A stretch of 64,000 bases of DNA from Siphonodentalium dalli (taxonomy: Eukaryota; Mollusca; Scaphopoda; Gadilida; Siphonodentaliidae). A program made the position numbers and the translations under genes. Below the pieces are notes generated by a model. It was not told where the DNA came from, searched no databases, and worked only from the letters and a program-made list of their open reading frames with translations. Below, piece after piece: positions 45,811 to 57,029 of this stretch; positions within the stretch are counted from its first letter, which is position 1, and every line of letters starts with the position of its first letter. The stretch is taken from positions 46,637,573-46,701,572 of the forward strand of contig CP136064.1 of NCBI GenBank assembly GCA_032622095.1. Reading direction: 5' to 3'.

Positions 45811-47931
45811 ACAGAACCGTGAATTTTCACGGGAATTTGCCGGCAATTTGGGGACCGTTAAAACATTTACAGCCAATCCGTGAATTGTTCACGGTCTGTC
45901 CGTTCTTGACTTTACAATTGAACCGTAGAATTAAACGGTCTGCCCATTTATCAGTTACAGTCACACCGTAAAATTCTTAGTATTAGTCTGTTCATGTATT
46001 GACTTTTGTGGTCATTAATATAGGCCTGATGATTGAAAATTGAAAAGCTATTCCTTATAATTTCAAATATATTTAGCAATATTGTAAATTCAACTCCGGA
46101 CAGACACATGTATTATGTGCAATGCATAAGCAACTGGGGTGGTTTCATACAACCTTAGTAAAGCTGAAAGTGTCTTTGTATGTATTTCACGAGTTATCTA
46201 GCCTGAAAATGCATTAACTTAAGAGATAACTTTCTGTGCACATTTAGCTTAACTGCAACTATGCTAAATCCTGCAGTCCAATTTCACTGCTAATATACAT
46301 GTATGTATAGTTTGAGTAAGTATAGAGTGTCAATGGAATCTATTAAATAAAACGCACAGAAGGTTATCGCATATAGGTTAGCGCGTTTCCAGGATAGAAA
46401 ACTCTTTGAAAAAAACTTACAAAGACAACATCTTTCGCTTAATAGTAAAATGTAAATATTATGTAGACAAATAACATTTAATGAACCTGATAAACTGATG
46501 AATCAGTGACACAACAGTCAACATATTCCTCTATCCATATACTTGATTTCTCCATAACAGTATACATATCCGGAAATGTCCATGTCCGGTTGGTCAGCCA
46601 ATGTATTGGCAACAGTATTTCTTCACGAAAATCCAGTTCATTTGAAAGAACATTCGAAATACCCGGTATCATTGAACAACTAAATTAAACACCACCGTCC
46701 TGCAACTGTCAACTTTATATATCAGACAGTGCATCAGTTGTCATCGCTTGCTTATAGGAAAGCTGGTTGTCGTCGCTGAGTCTTATATTCGAGTCTTGGA
46801 ACTGTAACGTGTATCAGAATATCTCAGTCACTTAAATTTCCACAAATCTTGTAATATTATATTCAGTGAATTTCTGTGCCAGTTCCTATTGAACATTCTC
46901 GATTTATTGGGACCAGCTGGTGCTACATGTAATATACCATAATTGTGGATACCAGATTTCATTGAACCAATCAAGGAATCTGTTCTTCAGTCACACTCGC
47001 GCACACACACCCTAGGCCTGGTACCGGTACTGATACTTCGGTTATTACACATCAACTTGAGAAGATTGTACCATCCGTATGTTGTGTCCGATGTTTTTTC
47101 GCAGATACTCGGTTGATGCTAACCTGTGCAAGCTCAGTGTAGCTCCTGAAAGAAAGAATAATTTAATATATTAGTGACTCATTGAATTGCATCCTAATTA
47201 TGATTGTTATTAGGGTGACATCTTACCTGCCTGCACTTTTTTCTAAGATTCTCGACTTTAAAATCATATTATGGTATTGTACCAGAGTACATGTAACTTG
47301 ATTGTAAGAAAAATACCTTACCAATTCAAAGACAACAGTCTTCCAAAATTATAGGCCTACAACATTATTTTCACTGAACCAAACAATGTTGCCGTATTGG
47401 CTGGTTGGGTCAATCAGTGCACATGCATCAATGCGCTTCAAATGAGACATGATAGTACGTAATTGAATTACTTATAAACATTTGAGACCAATGTAGATTT
47501 GGTTATCAGTGGTTATTGGTTAATATTCAAGACGTTTGCAATCTCAAAATTCACGAAACATTTCATTTCCGCGTTCCATTCGTAAATACTCAAGTTCACG
47601 GCGAGATGGATAATATATTAAAAATCACGGATGCGGACGAGGATTATAGTTTGAATTTAAAACGGATGCATTGTGATCTGCATGTACTAGACAGAAACTC
47701 TCTTTTAAAACAATTCCTATCTCTTTGATCAAATTATGTATACATTGGCATTTTTAACAATAATCACGCTGAGCATCTACTTATTATTTGTTATTTCTTT
47801 CTTTCTTAATGATACTTGGCAACATTTTGAGGTGTTCCCCACACACATGAGGGACTTCCTACTGAACATATCCACCGGAATAATTTTTCATATCATAATA
47901 ATTATGTCCGATCATTGATATTCAACGTGTA

Positions 47932-47937
<6 letters not shown>
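45811..47937. other. Non-coding, little recognised
   Basis: The first 180 bp carry short CCGT/ACGG palindromes (AACCGTGAATTTTCACGG, CCGTGAATTGTTCACGG) next to CACTGTTAAAAC, resembling a CACTG-type terminal repeat. CACTGTTAAAAATTACCGT recurs at about 58,850. The rest is AT-rich with short open frames lacking features. Confidence 0.35.
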
Positions 47938-47974
<37 letters not shown>

Positions 47975-47976
47975 AT
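47938..47976. repeat. (TA)n microsatellite
   Basis: About 39 bp of nearly pure TA repeats. Confidence 0.95.
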
Positions 47977-48904
47977 GCACGTGAATAGAGGGGTTCCGTC
48001 GCGTGGGTGAGTTAGACATCGGAACAGGGATGGCACCAGTATTCCACCGACGCAGGGGCTATAATATACGACCGATCTATACCCCCCTCCGTTGGGGGGG
48101 GGGGGGTGCTATTATACCGTAATGATATCTGGCTTAGCATTGCACATTTCCCCGACGAGGATGAGGAGATGACTAAGCTGTACACCACTTAGTGATACCC
48201 CTGTCATTGAACCAGACCGAACTCCCATGTACCTCGAACTGTCGAAGTGTTAGAAATATCTAACCTAATATTATGTCAAACTGAAAAATATATGCTATTG
48301 TTGTCTAAAAACAACATTTTCCCCACTAATTTCTCAAACAATGAGAACAATTTCAACATATATGTAACAGAATATGGTTAAAAAATTATCTTTTGCACTG
48401 TTTTCCAAATTTACAACCGTTGGAAACTTTTAACAAATGTTGGGTAGGGTGAGACATTATTGCCAATCAAAAATCAAATCATACCGAGAATGGAACAATA
48501 TAGCGTACTTACCTATGGTAATTATGTGAAGATCGCCACACAACACACAGGAGAAGTGCTGATCAAATATGTTCGAGAACAAAACAAAGCAACTTTATGG
48601 AAGATCGAAGCGCGAAAATGAGAAACTGGTACCGTATCAACAGGCTGTTTAAAACTATATCTGAATTATTAACGATGTGATGGAATTTAAATCCAACAGC
48701 CTGTATAATAGTCTATACCGGTATGTAGCTGATATCGTAAACAGGATGTGCCGACCTCGGATTCATGTACAGATAGTCGCAATCCATTTTGATTAGTGGT
48801 GACAGCTATATAGCTTTGTCCGTTAAAACACTGCTCGGAACTGTAAATTGGTAATGGATGGAATCTGTGTGCTAACAGTTTAAATTATACAGCTCAGAGC
48901 TGTA
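47977..48904. other. Non-coding, nothing firm
   Basis: Contains a G-run (about 48,096-48,107) and words like those of the first repeat (GTTGGAAAC near 48,420). No gene or RNA seen. Confidence 0.35.
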
Positions 48905-49124
48905 AATTGTGGCCCAGTTTACAGCTCGTTGCATGGGTGAGCTTCCGAGACACGCGTGTTGCACCTAGGTATCAAATTTCGTCGAAATCCGCCATTTTTA
49001 CCCGATTTGACCTTGGATTGAAATTGTTGAAGGTCAAGGTCATGTCGTGGTCAAGATTTGACCCGTCCAAATCACCCCCCCCCCGGACAAAAGTTTCGTC
49101 GAATCCGTCAGTTTTACCCGATTT

Positions 49125-49125
<1 letters not shown>

Positions 49126-49164
<39 letters not shown>

Positions 49165-49176
49165 CACACACACACA
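49126..49176. repeat. (CA)n microsatellite
   Basis: About 35 bp of pure CA, then CCCT and more CA, inside an interspersed element. Confidence 0.95.
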
Positions 49177-49959
49177 TATATATCATGTGTGGGTAGCCGT
49201 TTCAAGGTCAAGGTCACCTCGCGCGGAAAAACTGACCCGATGTAAATCTCCCCCGTTTCTTGTACGAAATTAATTACGAAATTTCGTTTCGAGACGGTCG
49301 ATTGAGCCGTATTTATACTCGTCGTGTATATAAACGCTCTTTATCAACGACACTGCGGATACGAACGCTCTTTAACTATCACGCGATTAACCCCACAATC
49401 CCAGGACGGCGGCAGTGGAAATGGAGAAGGAGTGCTCGGACATTCTCAGAAGCGGTCCGACGACACTGTCCGTGTTTTTTTACCCTTAGATAGGGAGTTT
49501 GGGCTCAATCGGTCCAGCCGTTTTCGAGTCTATAGCGTCTATACACATATATATACAGAGTTATCAAAATATATAGTAGACTAACAGATTAGCCCGCCAC
49601 TGGCGGCATTTGTCAGACACGTGACTATATGAGCGTATATGAGCAAGGACACGGGCGCATGCGAAATTGGACCCGATTTGCAGATTAGCCAACCACTGGC
49701 GAGATTGGACCCATGGATTTGGTCGATCCATTATTTTTTGTTTTTCAAGGTAACCCCGTACATGCACGCCGACAGCATGCTGATGCCCGAAATATCATTT
49801 GCTGGTACACGTTTGAAGGTCAATGTGACGTCCTGATTTGACCATATCGCCGAAGGTCATTTGCGGATACCCGTTTCAAGTATTCCCCGTCCCGTGTTGA
49901 GCGCGGCGATTGAGCTAACAAAGCAATCTTGACTCCACATCACCACCTGGATAATTACT

Positions 49960-50160
49960 AACCACTCGACACGTCGCAATGCTTGCAAACATCCGTATGC
50001 GAAAACACAAGGCAATAAAGAGCGTTATTAGGTTAACAAAACCAAATATGGAAAATTAGCTCGCAAACAGCCGTAGGCGAACCCCAAGGCAATAAAGAGC
50101 GTTATTCGGTTAACAAAACCAAATATGTAAAATTAAGGAGCGTTATTGCGTTAACCACTC
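49960..50160 (+). repeat. Local tandem repeat with AATAAAGAGCGTTATT
   Basis: Two and a half units of about 75 bp: GCAAACA.CCGTA..CGAA, then GGCAATAAAGAGCGTTATT, GGTTAACAAAACCAAATATG. A shorter form of the same unit appears near 53,517-53,575. Confidence 0.7.
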
Positions 50161-51904
50161 CCTGCCAAGGACGGTGACAGGGGGGGGGGGGATGGGTGCT
50201 CGGACCTTCTGAAAAGCGGTGCGATGACACTGTCCGTGGATTTTTACCCTTAGATAGGGAGTTTGGGCTCAATCAGTCCAGCCGTTTTCGAGTCCATAGC
50301 GTCTAGACACATATACACATATATATACGGAAGTCTCAAAATATATAGTAGACTAGCAGAATAGCCCGCCACTGGCGTGGTTCGTCCCATAGCTTTGTTC
50401 GAAAAAGATATTGCAACAGCTTCCGAGACACGTGTTGCATCTAGGTATAAAATTTCGTCGAAACCGCCAGTTTTACCCGATTTGACCTTGAATTTACCAT
50501 TTTGAAGGTCAAGGTCATGTCGTGGTCAATATTTAACCCGTCCAAAACCCCCCGGACAAAAGTACCCCAGTTTTACCCGATTTGACACACACACATATAT
50601 CATTTGTGGGTAACCGTTTCAAGGTCAAGGTCACCTCGCGCGGAAAAAACTGACCCGATGAAAATCTTCCCGTTCCTTGGAACCCCTAAGTACGAAATTA
50701 AGTACGAACTTTCGTATCGAGACGGTCAATTGATCCGTATTTATACCCGTCGTGTATATAAACGCTCTTTATCAACGACACTGCGGATATAAACGCACTT
50801 TAACTATCACGCGATTAACCCCAAAATTCCAAGGACGGTGGCAGTGGGAAGGGAGAAGGAGTGCTCGGACATTCTCAGAAGCGGTCCGACGACACTGTCC
50901 GTGGGCTTTTATCCTTAGATAGGAAGTTTGGGCTCAATCGGTCTCGCAGTTTTCGAGTCTATAAAGACTATACACATATACACATATACACACATATATA
51001 TATACGGAGTTCTCAAAAATATATAGTAGACTAGCTGGGTACCCGTCCTGACGGGGAGAGTCGTTGTGTTTTTTTTTATTGGCATCCCCTCTACACCAAC
51101 ACCCCAAAAATGGTGGAAATCGGGCCAGCGGATCCCGAGATACAGTTTCAAGGTCATTTGAGATGTCAAGGTCACGCCGCACGGGCATCCGGGTGTGCCG
51201 AAATTGCTCAGCGCCTCAAACTACCCCCACACACCACATTTGGTGGAAATCGGCTCATCGGATCCCGAGATATGAAGTCAAGGTCACTCGAAGGTCAAGG
51301 TGAGAGTCGTTGTGTTTTATTTTATTTCATTGGCATCCCCATCTACACCAACACCCCAAAAATGGTGGAAATCGGCCCAGCGGATACCGAGATACGGGTT
51401 CAAGGTCATTTGAAAGGTCAAGTCACGCCACACGGGCATCCGGGTGTGACGAAATTGCTCAGCGCCTCAAACTACCCGTTTCCACCAAATTCGGTGGACA
51501 TCGGCTCAGCGGATCCCGAGATATGAGTTCAAGGTAACTCGAAGGCACGGGCAAACGGATAGGCCCATGTTACTCCTCGGGTCAAACTACATACCCGTAC
51601 CAAGTTTCGTCAAAATCGGTTGAGCCGTTTTCGAGTCCATCGCGGACAGACACACACACACAAACTTTCCTCAAATATATATTAGACCAGAAACATGACT
51701 ATATGAGTGTATATGAGCGTATATGAGCAAGAACACGGGCGCATGCGAAATTGGACCCGATTTGACCTTGAATTGACCATTTTGAAGGTCAAGGTCAGGT
51801 CGGGGTCACGATTGGACCCGTCCAATACACTCCCCGGACAAAAGTAACCCTATGTATCAAATTTCGTCCGTAGAAATCCGCCAGTTTTACCCGATTTGAT
51901 TTCC

Positions 51905-52560
51905 ACTCAAGTAGATAAACGCTCTTTGATAGCGACGTCTCATATACACACGCTCATTAATTATGAAGCTTCAAAAGAATCCAGTTAACATATTTCAATG
52001 TAAATAAACCAAACGTGTAGCCAAGAAACAGCTAAGATCTGTTACACAGCTTTAACCAAAATTTCGGCCATTCTGGAAGCCATCTCAGGTAAATGGATTT
52101 GATCGACTTTTACCCGAGTCCAGATTCGTGACCTAGACAATGGATTCGCTCCACTTTACACTTGGATGAGATTCCAGACCATAACGATGATGATATTTAG
52201 TGAACTTTTAACCGGCACCTAACTCTACATGACTTCGCACTAAGTGAGGTGTGGAACATAATAGCATAAAAATATAAATGTATCCAAAATAGACTTAAGA
52301 ATATCAACTGTAACAAAAATGTATATATCAGAAATTGTAAATGCTATAATTTTGGACGGAGCCGGCAAATGCCGTGTTTTCACTCAAGTAGATAAACGAT
52401 TCTTTAATAGCCTGCACATTGACAATATATGTATGTATTTTACGATATACGTTCGATGACGTTGTGCTGTTTACGTTGTGTGAATTTAGAGTTGTCCTTC
52501 CTGCATCGGGTCACATCACGCCGTGCCAAGACCTCTAGCACTGGGGAGTGGAGAAGGTGT
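51905..52560. other. Spacer within the repeat cluster
   Basis: It includes AAACGCTCTTTGATAGCGAC (51,918), GCCATTCTGGAAGCCATCTC (52,068) and unique AT-rich sequence. The block GTAAATAAACCAAACGT..AGCCATCTCAG recurs at about 52,935-53,003. No gene. Confidence 0.45.
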
Positions 52561-53281
52561 GCCGCACGGGCAAACGGATAGGCCCATGTTACTCCTCGGG
52601 TCAAACTACACACCCGTACCAAGTTTCGTCAAAATCGGTTGAGCCGTTTTCGAGTCCATCGCGGACACACACAAACTTTCCTCAAATATATATTAGACTA
52701 GCTGGGTACCCGTCCTGACGGTGTAGAGTCGTTGTGTTGCTTTTTTTTACACCAACACCCGGAAAATGGTGGAAATCGGCCCAGCGGATACCGAGATACA
52801 GGTTCAAGGTCATTTTAAAGGTCAAGGTCACGCTGGACGGGCATCCGGGTGTGACGAAATTGATCAGCGCATCGAACTACCCGTCCCGAGATAGAGATAT
52901 CAAGCTTCAAAAGAATCGAGTTGAGCAATTTCAATGTAAATAAACCAAACGTCTGTTACACGGCTTTAACCAAAATTTCGGCCATTCTGGAAGCCATCTC
53001 AGCTAAATGGAGACAATCATGGATTGTTTTTTTTTATAAAATAAATAAGTGTGACGAAATTGATCAGCGCATCAAATTACCCGTCCCGAGATAGAGGTTG
53101 AAGGCCTCATATACACACGCTCATTAAGGATGAAGCTTCAAAAGAATCGAGTTAAGCAATCTCAATGTAAATAAACCAAACGTCTGTTACACGGCTTTAA
53201 CCAAAATTTCGGCCTGTGGACAATGATGTTTAGAATGTGATTCTTCCGTCCACCATTCTCCTCAAACCAACCTCGAAGTCC

Positions 53282-53350
53282 CCTATCAGGCGCTGATCTG
53301 AGAAGAACAGATACCACACTTTGATCTTAGCCAAAAGGCCGAGAAGCGTA
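53282..53350 (-). ncRNA. U2 snRNA-like sequence (5' half), likely pseudogene or U2-derived repeat
   Basis: On the minus strand, CGCTTCTCGGCCTTTTGGCT is followed by AAGATCAAAGTGTGGTATCT and GTTCTTCTCAG, almost the classic U2 5' end (stem I and the branch-point recognition region). Two differences matter: an extra A (ATCAAAGTG for ATCAAGTG), and GTGGTA where U2 has the invariant GTAGTA that pairs with the branch site. Similarity fades after CTGATA; the Sm site (AATTTTTGG) and the 3' stem-loops are not seen. It is therefore probably a truncated pseudogene or the head of a U2-derived SINE. Confidence 0.7.
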
Positions 53351-53927
53351 ACTGTACAGGACTTCGCACTAAGCGAGGTGTGGAAAATAAATGCTCATTG
53401 TAAACTAACAGTCAACAGTCTGAACTATAAAACAGTCAACAGTCTGAATTAACAAAAAGAATGTCTGAAGTCGAAGCGTTGCGTCGAACAACAAAACCTT
53501 CGCCAGCCTCATATACAGATAAAGAGCATTATTAGGTTAACCAACCCGAATATGGGATTAATAAAGAGCGTTAATTGTAAGGCAATTTAGCACTGCGGCT
53601 CAGTGGATCCGGAGATATGAGTTTTGAAGGTCACGCCGCAAGAACAAATGGATGGGTCGATGTTGGTTCCCGGGTGATATTACGTGCCCGTATCAAGTTT
53701 CGTCGAAATCGGTCCAGCCGTTTTAGAGTCCATCGCGGCCACACAGACACACAAACTTTCCTCAAATATATATTAGATAATGGATGGTTATTGTCGAGAT
53801 CGAACATTATTTTACAACAACGATCCATTATTTTAATAACGGACGCTCAATATCCCATTTAATGAAAATTTATTTCACTGTGAACGATTTCCGATTTTAT
53901 ATGACTTGCATAACACTTATATCTAGG

Positions 53928-54396
53928 CCAGGGGAGGGGGTCGGAACAAAATATGCTGATTTTTTACTTTCGACCCGTGTTGGGACCCACCCACCCCCGC
54001 GTCCAAAATTTGTTCCGTTTTCGGCAGTTTTTTCCGACCATTTTTTGACACGCACCCCCCTTTTAACACTAACACAGAGATTTGGTGGGGGAATTCACTG
54101 TAAACAGCTGTATATGAATTTATGTGCATACTATTTGTCATGGATGCTAACATTGACATGTAAATAGGAACGAGTCATTTTGAGGTCATTCGGCCAAAAA
54201 AACATGGCTACCAGCGGCCATCTTGGTTTTCAAAATTTGCAACAAAATACAACATGATAACTGCCTGCAGTCAGTTTAGCAGTTAGAATTACATTATTTC
54301 TCTTAATCTAAGGTGTTTTAAGCCAAACTCATTGCAAAAACAGTCAAAAGACTTGCAGGAAAAACATTTTTGAGTTGCTGACCCCCCCCCTGTCTA
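53928..54396. repeat. Interspersed repeat with G/C tracts (copy 2 of 2)
   Basis: Same order of words as 8,601-9,036 (GGTCGGAACAAAAT, CCGTTTTCGGCAGTTTTTTC, GTAAACAGCTGTATATGAAT, CAGCGGCCATCTTGG). It has an extra stretch of about 45 bp near 54,160-54,203. Confidence 0.75.
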
Positions 54397-54724
54397 TGCA
54401 ACGATTTTCAAGTATAATATCGCTCTGATTGGTAACTAGAAAGACGTCAGAAGGGATATACATATAGAGCGCCTCGTCACTCGTTGTGGGTGTCTAACTA
54501 CACAATCAAGGAATGTTGTTTCACGTAGGCATTGTGAATGTTCAACTGCTAAAAATGTTCCGAATCTAATTCCATTTCCGTGTGACAAGTTGTAACACCC
54601 GCCAATGGTATAGACCTAAAATAATAAATGTACATGTAGTCCATCGATCTTCAGTAACGATCGCAATCTAAAACATTGACAAATCTCCAATCAGACATAT
54701 CACGCGCACCAATCAGTCAAGTCA
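54397..54724. other. Non-coding, nothing recognised
   Basis: No open frame or repeat partner in the window was seen. Confidence 0.4.
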
Positions 54725-55650
54725 TTAAAAGGGAGGTCAAGTGACCAATTCTGAAAGGGGATTTCCATGCAAATCTGCGGAGCAAAAGTTATAGAGTTGC
54801 ACATACTTCTGAGTGTGACTCGATATAAGGATTAACTGTCATGTGGACTGTTTTTATGGAGATGTAACGGTGAGGTAAGTGGACATAACTTGTGTAAAAC
54901 CCGAAGGGTTTTACATACAAGTTATGACCACTTACCTCACCGTTACATCTCCATAAAAATAGTCCACATGATAGTTAATCCTTATATTTATATACATTTA
55001 GCGAAAAGCTACTTTTGTAAATATATTTAAATCGAAAAGTGTATCGGGACAAAATCAGCCCAAAATACCCAATAGCACCCTTGGCAAAAGTTAATAGGAA
55101 CAATTTCTCTTCATATTGAAACCCGATGATGTATTAAGTCAATCATGCGCGAGTCCAAATGCGCCCAACACATTACGCGTTCGTCTTTCCAAACCTAATG
55201 ACGTATCGATTGTGTTATTAGCTTGGTGGTATGAGGCATTGCGCATTCACCGAGAAATAACTGCAACTAGCCACGTGGGCGCCGACCAATCAGAATGGTG
55301 GATTTAGTGATGACAACACTTAGTGTGTAAATATATGGTATTGAAAACAACAGGTAATTATCTGGCGGGTCCGCTTGGAACTTGTTCCATTATAAAGTTG
55401 GTGTATTTATTTTTGAATTTTATATTGATTTTTCAAATGTAGGTCAAGTGATGTAATTCCAGAAAACATTTATCAAAAATATATTTATTGCAAAATTTTT
55501 AATTTACCAGGCGGACACGCCAGATAATTACCTGTTGTTTCCAATACCACATCAAGTCACACTCAGAAATATGTGCAACTCTTTAACTTTTGCTCCGCAG
55601 ATTTTCATGGAAATCCACATTCAAAATTGTTCACTTGACCTCCCCCTTAA
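54725..55650. mobile_element. TTAA-flanked palindromic MITE, about 920 bp
   Basis: TTAA plus AAGGGAGGTCAAGTGA at the left (54,725) mirrors TCACTTGACCTCCCCC plus TTAA at the right (to 55,650). Terminal arms of about 100 bp pair (GCAAATCTGCGGAGCAAAAG with CTTTTGCTCCGCAGATTTTC). Two further inverted pairs are nested inside: the hairpin at 54,834-54,986, and 55,337-55,377 against 55,506-55,548 (AACAACAGGTAATTATCTGG). No coding capacity. Confidence 0.85.
54834..54986. repeat. Long near-perfect hairpin inside the MITE
   Basis: Arms of about 70 bp. TATAAGGATTAACTGTCATG is mirrored at the right end, and TGGAGATGTAACGGTGAGGT pairs with ACCTCACCGTTACATCTCCA. The tip is AAAACCCGAAGGGTTTTAC. Confidence 0.92.
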
Positions 55651-57029
55651 ATTCATAATACTCTGCTAAATCCGAAATATATGGCGCATAAGTAATTCAA
55701 TACAATTGCCGAAATGTAAGGTCAAACCTCGGAAGATACTGGTCACATCTATCGCAGAAGGACGCCTGTTCCATCAGCGGTTGGAAAAGCAATGCGGTAC
55801 GGCCAGCCATCAAGTTAACAAAGGGTTACGATGTCACACCATACGTGGAGCCAATGAGCGGGTGGATAGGACCGACCACATGGTATACAACTCAGGAGTC
55901 TTGACCCAATTTCGGGTTAATCCATTCTGATCAGAGGTGATGCTTTGGAATTGACATATTTTAAGCCGGACAATAGCTTCAAACTGTGTATGGTTGCAGC
56001 GAATAGAACGATCTCGGCCTCCGTCCTCGATCGATCCATTCGCTGAAATAAATGTACAAGTTTTCAGCCATTATCCGATACATACTTGCAACATATTTGG
56101 GATGAAGTCGAACTATTAATTTAGAATCCCGACAACTGTACCTTGTAACCAAATGGGTTGATTCCGTATACTGCCCTGTGATTATTTGATCCGACCAGTC
56201 ACACAATGTAATAATACACATCTGAATGAGTATTTTATAAATAATTGAAGAATGAATTTATTTGATAGATAATTGAAGAATCCATTTAAAGTCTGGTACA
56301 AATTAATATATATCACAGGACAATCGCGGTGCACCAGAAATACTGTTTCAGAGAGTCTGTGCATGCAGTACTGTGGAATTCTCTGTCCATATAATGTAGG
56401 CCGGTAGTCAGAGTTCCAAAGGCACAAAAGCCTATTGTGGCCAGACATTTCCCGCAGATAATCTGCTTGTTTGAACTTGACCAACTCCTGGATATATAAG
56501 CAGGTAGTCTGATAAATATCCAGACTCCGTCTCATTACTTCCAATGAAACTGGCATTCTAACTGATATCAGATATGAAGGTGGATTCCCATTTTTTTTGA
56601 AAACTCATTAATATTCATATATCCCAATAAGGCAATGTTATCATTGCGATACACGAATATATCTTCACACGTGCGCCCTAGGTAATGTAAACAAGCAAGA
56701 GTAGTCACTCTTCCTCTAACAAATTTTCGTGCAATAAAATGCGCGTTTCAAGGTCTGCTTCACTATATATATGCAGAATACAACTTTCGCCATTCAGATG
56801 CTAAATAATAAATATTATAGAGCTGCACCGTGGTCATGTCGCGTCATATCCTTATTTAGAATACGCACGTGACAATTTACTTAATTATTTATTTAAGTTG
56901 TAACGATCCTTATTTGGCGCGTGACACAATATGCATAGATTAGGAGAAAATAGATTTAACCAATTTTTAATATCTTTGCAAATACAATTATGTTATGTAT
57001 ACTTGTTCTGTCTGACCATTCCCTGACAC
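55651..57029. other. No recognised gene
   Basis: Open frames exist at 55,706-55,930 (+), 55,979-56,221 (-) and 56,182-56,556 (-, 124 codons). None shows a family motif, a signal sequence or repeats. The two minus-strand frames overlap in sequence, which could be a frameshifted remnant of one longer frame. Confidence 0.3.

Larger units (their letters stand above)
48905..53778 (+). repeat. Head-to-tail cluster of hairpin/TATATTAGAC short interspersed elements
   Basis: At least eight partial or full copies in one orientation. Typical order: TAGCAGATTAGCCCGCCACT..GGCGG or TAGCTGGGTACCCGTCCTGA..CGG at the start; one or more TCAAGGTCA motifs; a GAAATCGG..CAGCGGATCC..GAGAT block; GAGCCGTTTTCGAGTC(C/T)AT; a short CA- or TA-rich stretch; and AAATATATATTAGAC or AAATATATAGTAGAC. 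The next copy often starts in the TAGAC(TAG) of the last one (51,032, 52,692). Tails lie at about 49,570, 50,345, 51,028, 51,685, 52,695 and 53,775. There is no open frame of note, so these are nonautonomous; the partner is not in the window. Similar 3' ends are known from RTE-type LINEs and their SINEs, but that link is inference. Confidence 0.75.

Noticed and set aside
48972-49245. Open frames with Cys-Val or His-Thr runs
   Set aside because: Direct translation of the (CA)n microsatellite.
51030-53778. Hammerhead ribozyme in the short interspersed elements, as found in some Penelope-like elements
   Set aside because: The conserved CTGATGA and GAAA cores were not found in the right arrangement; only a simple hairpin is visible.
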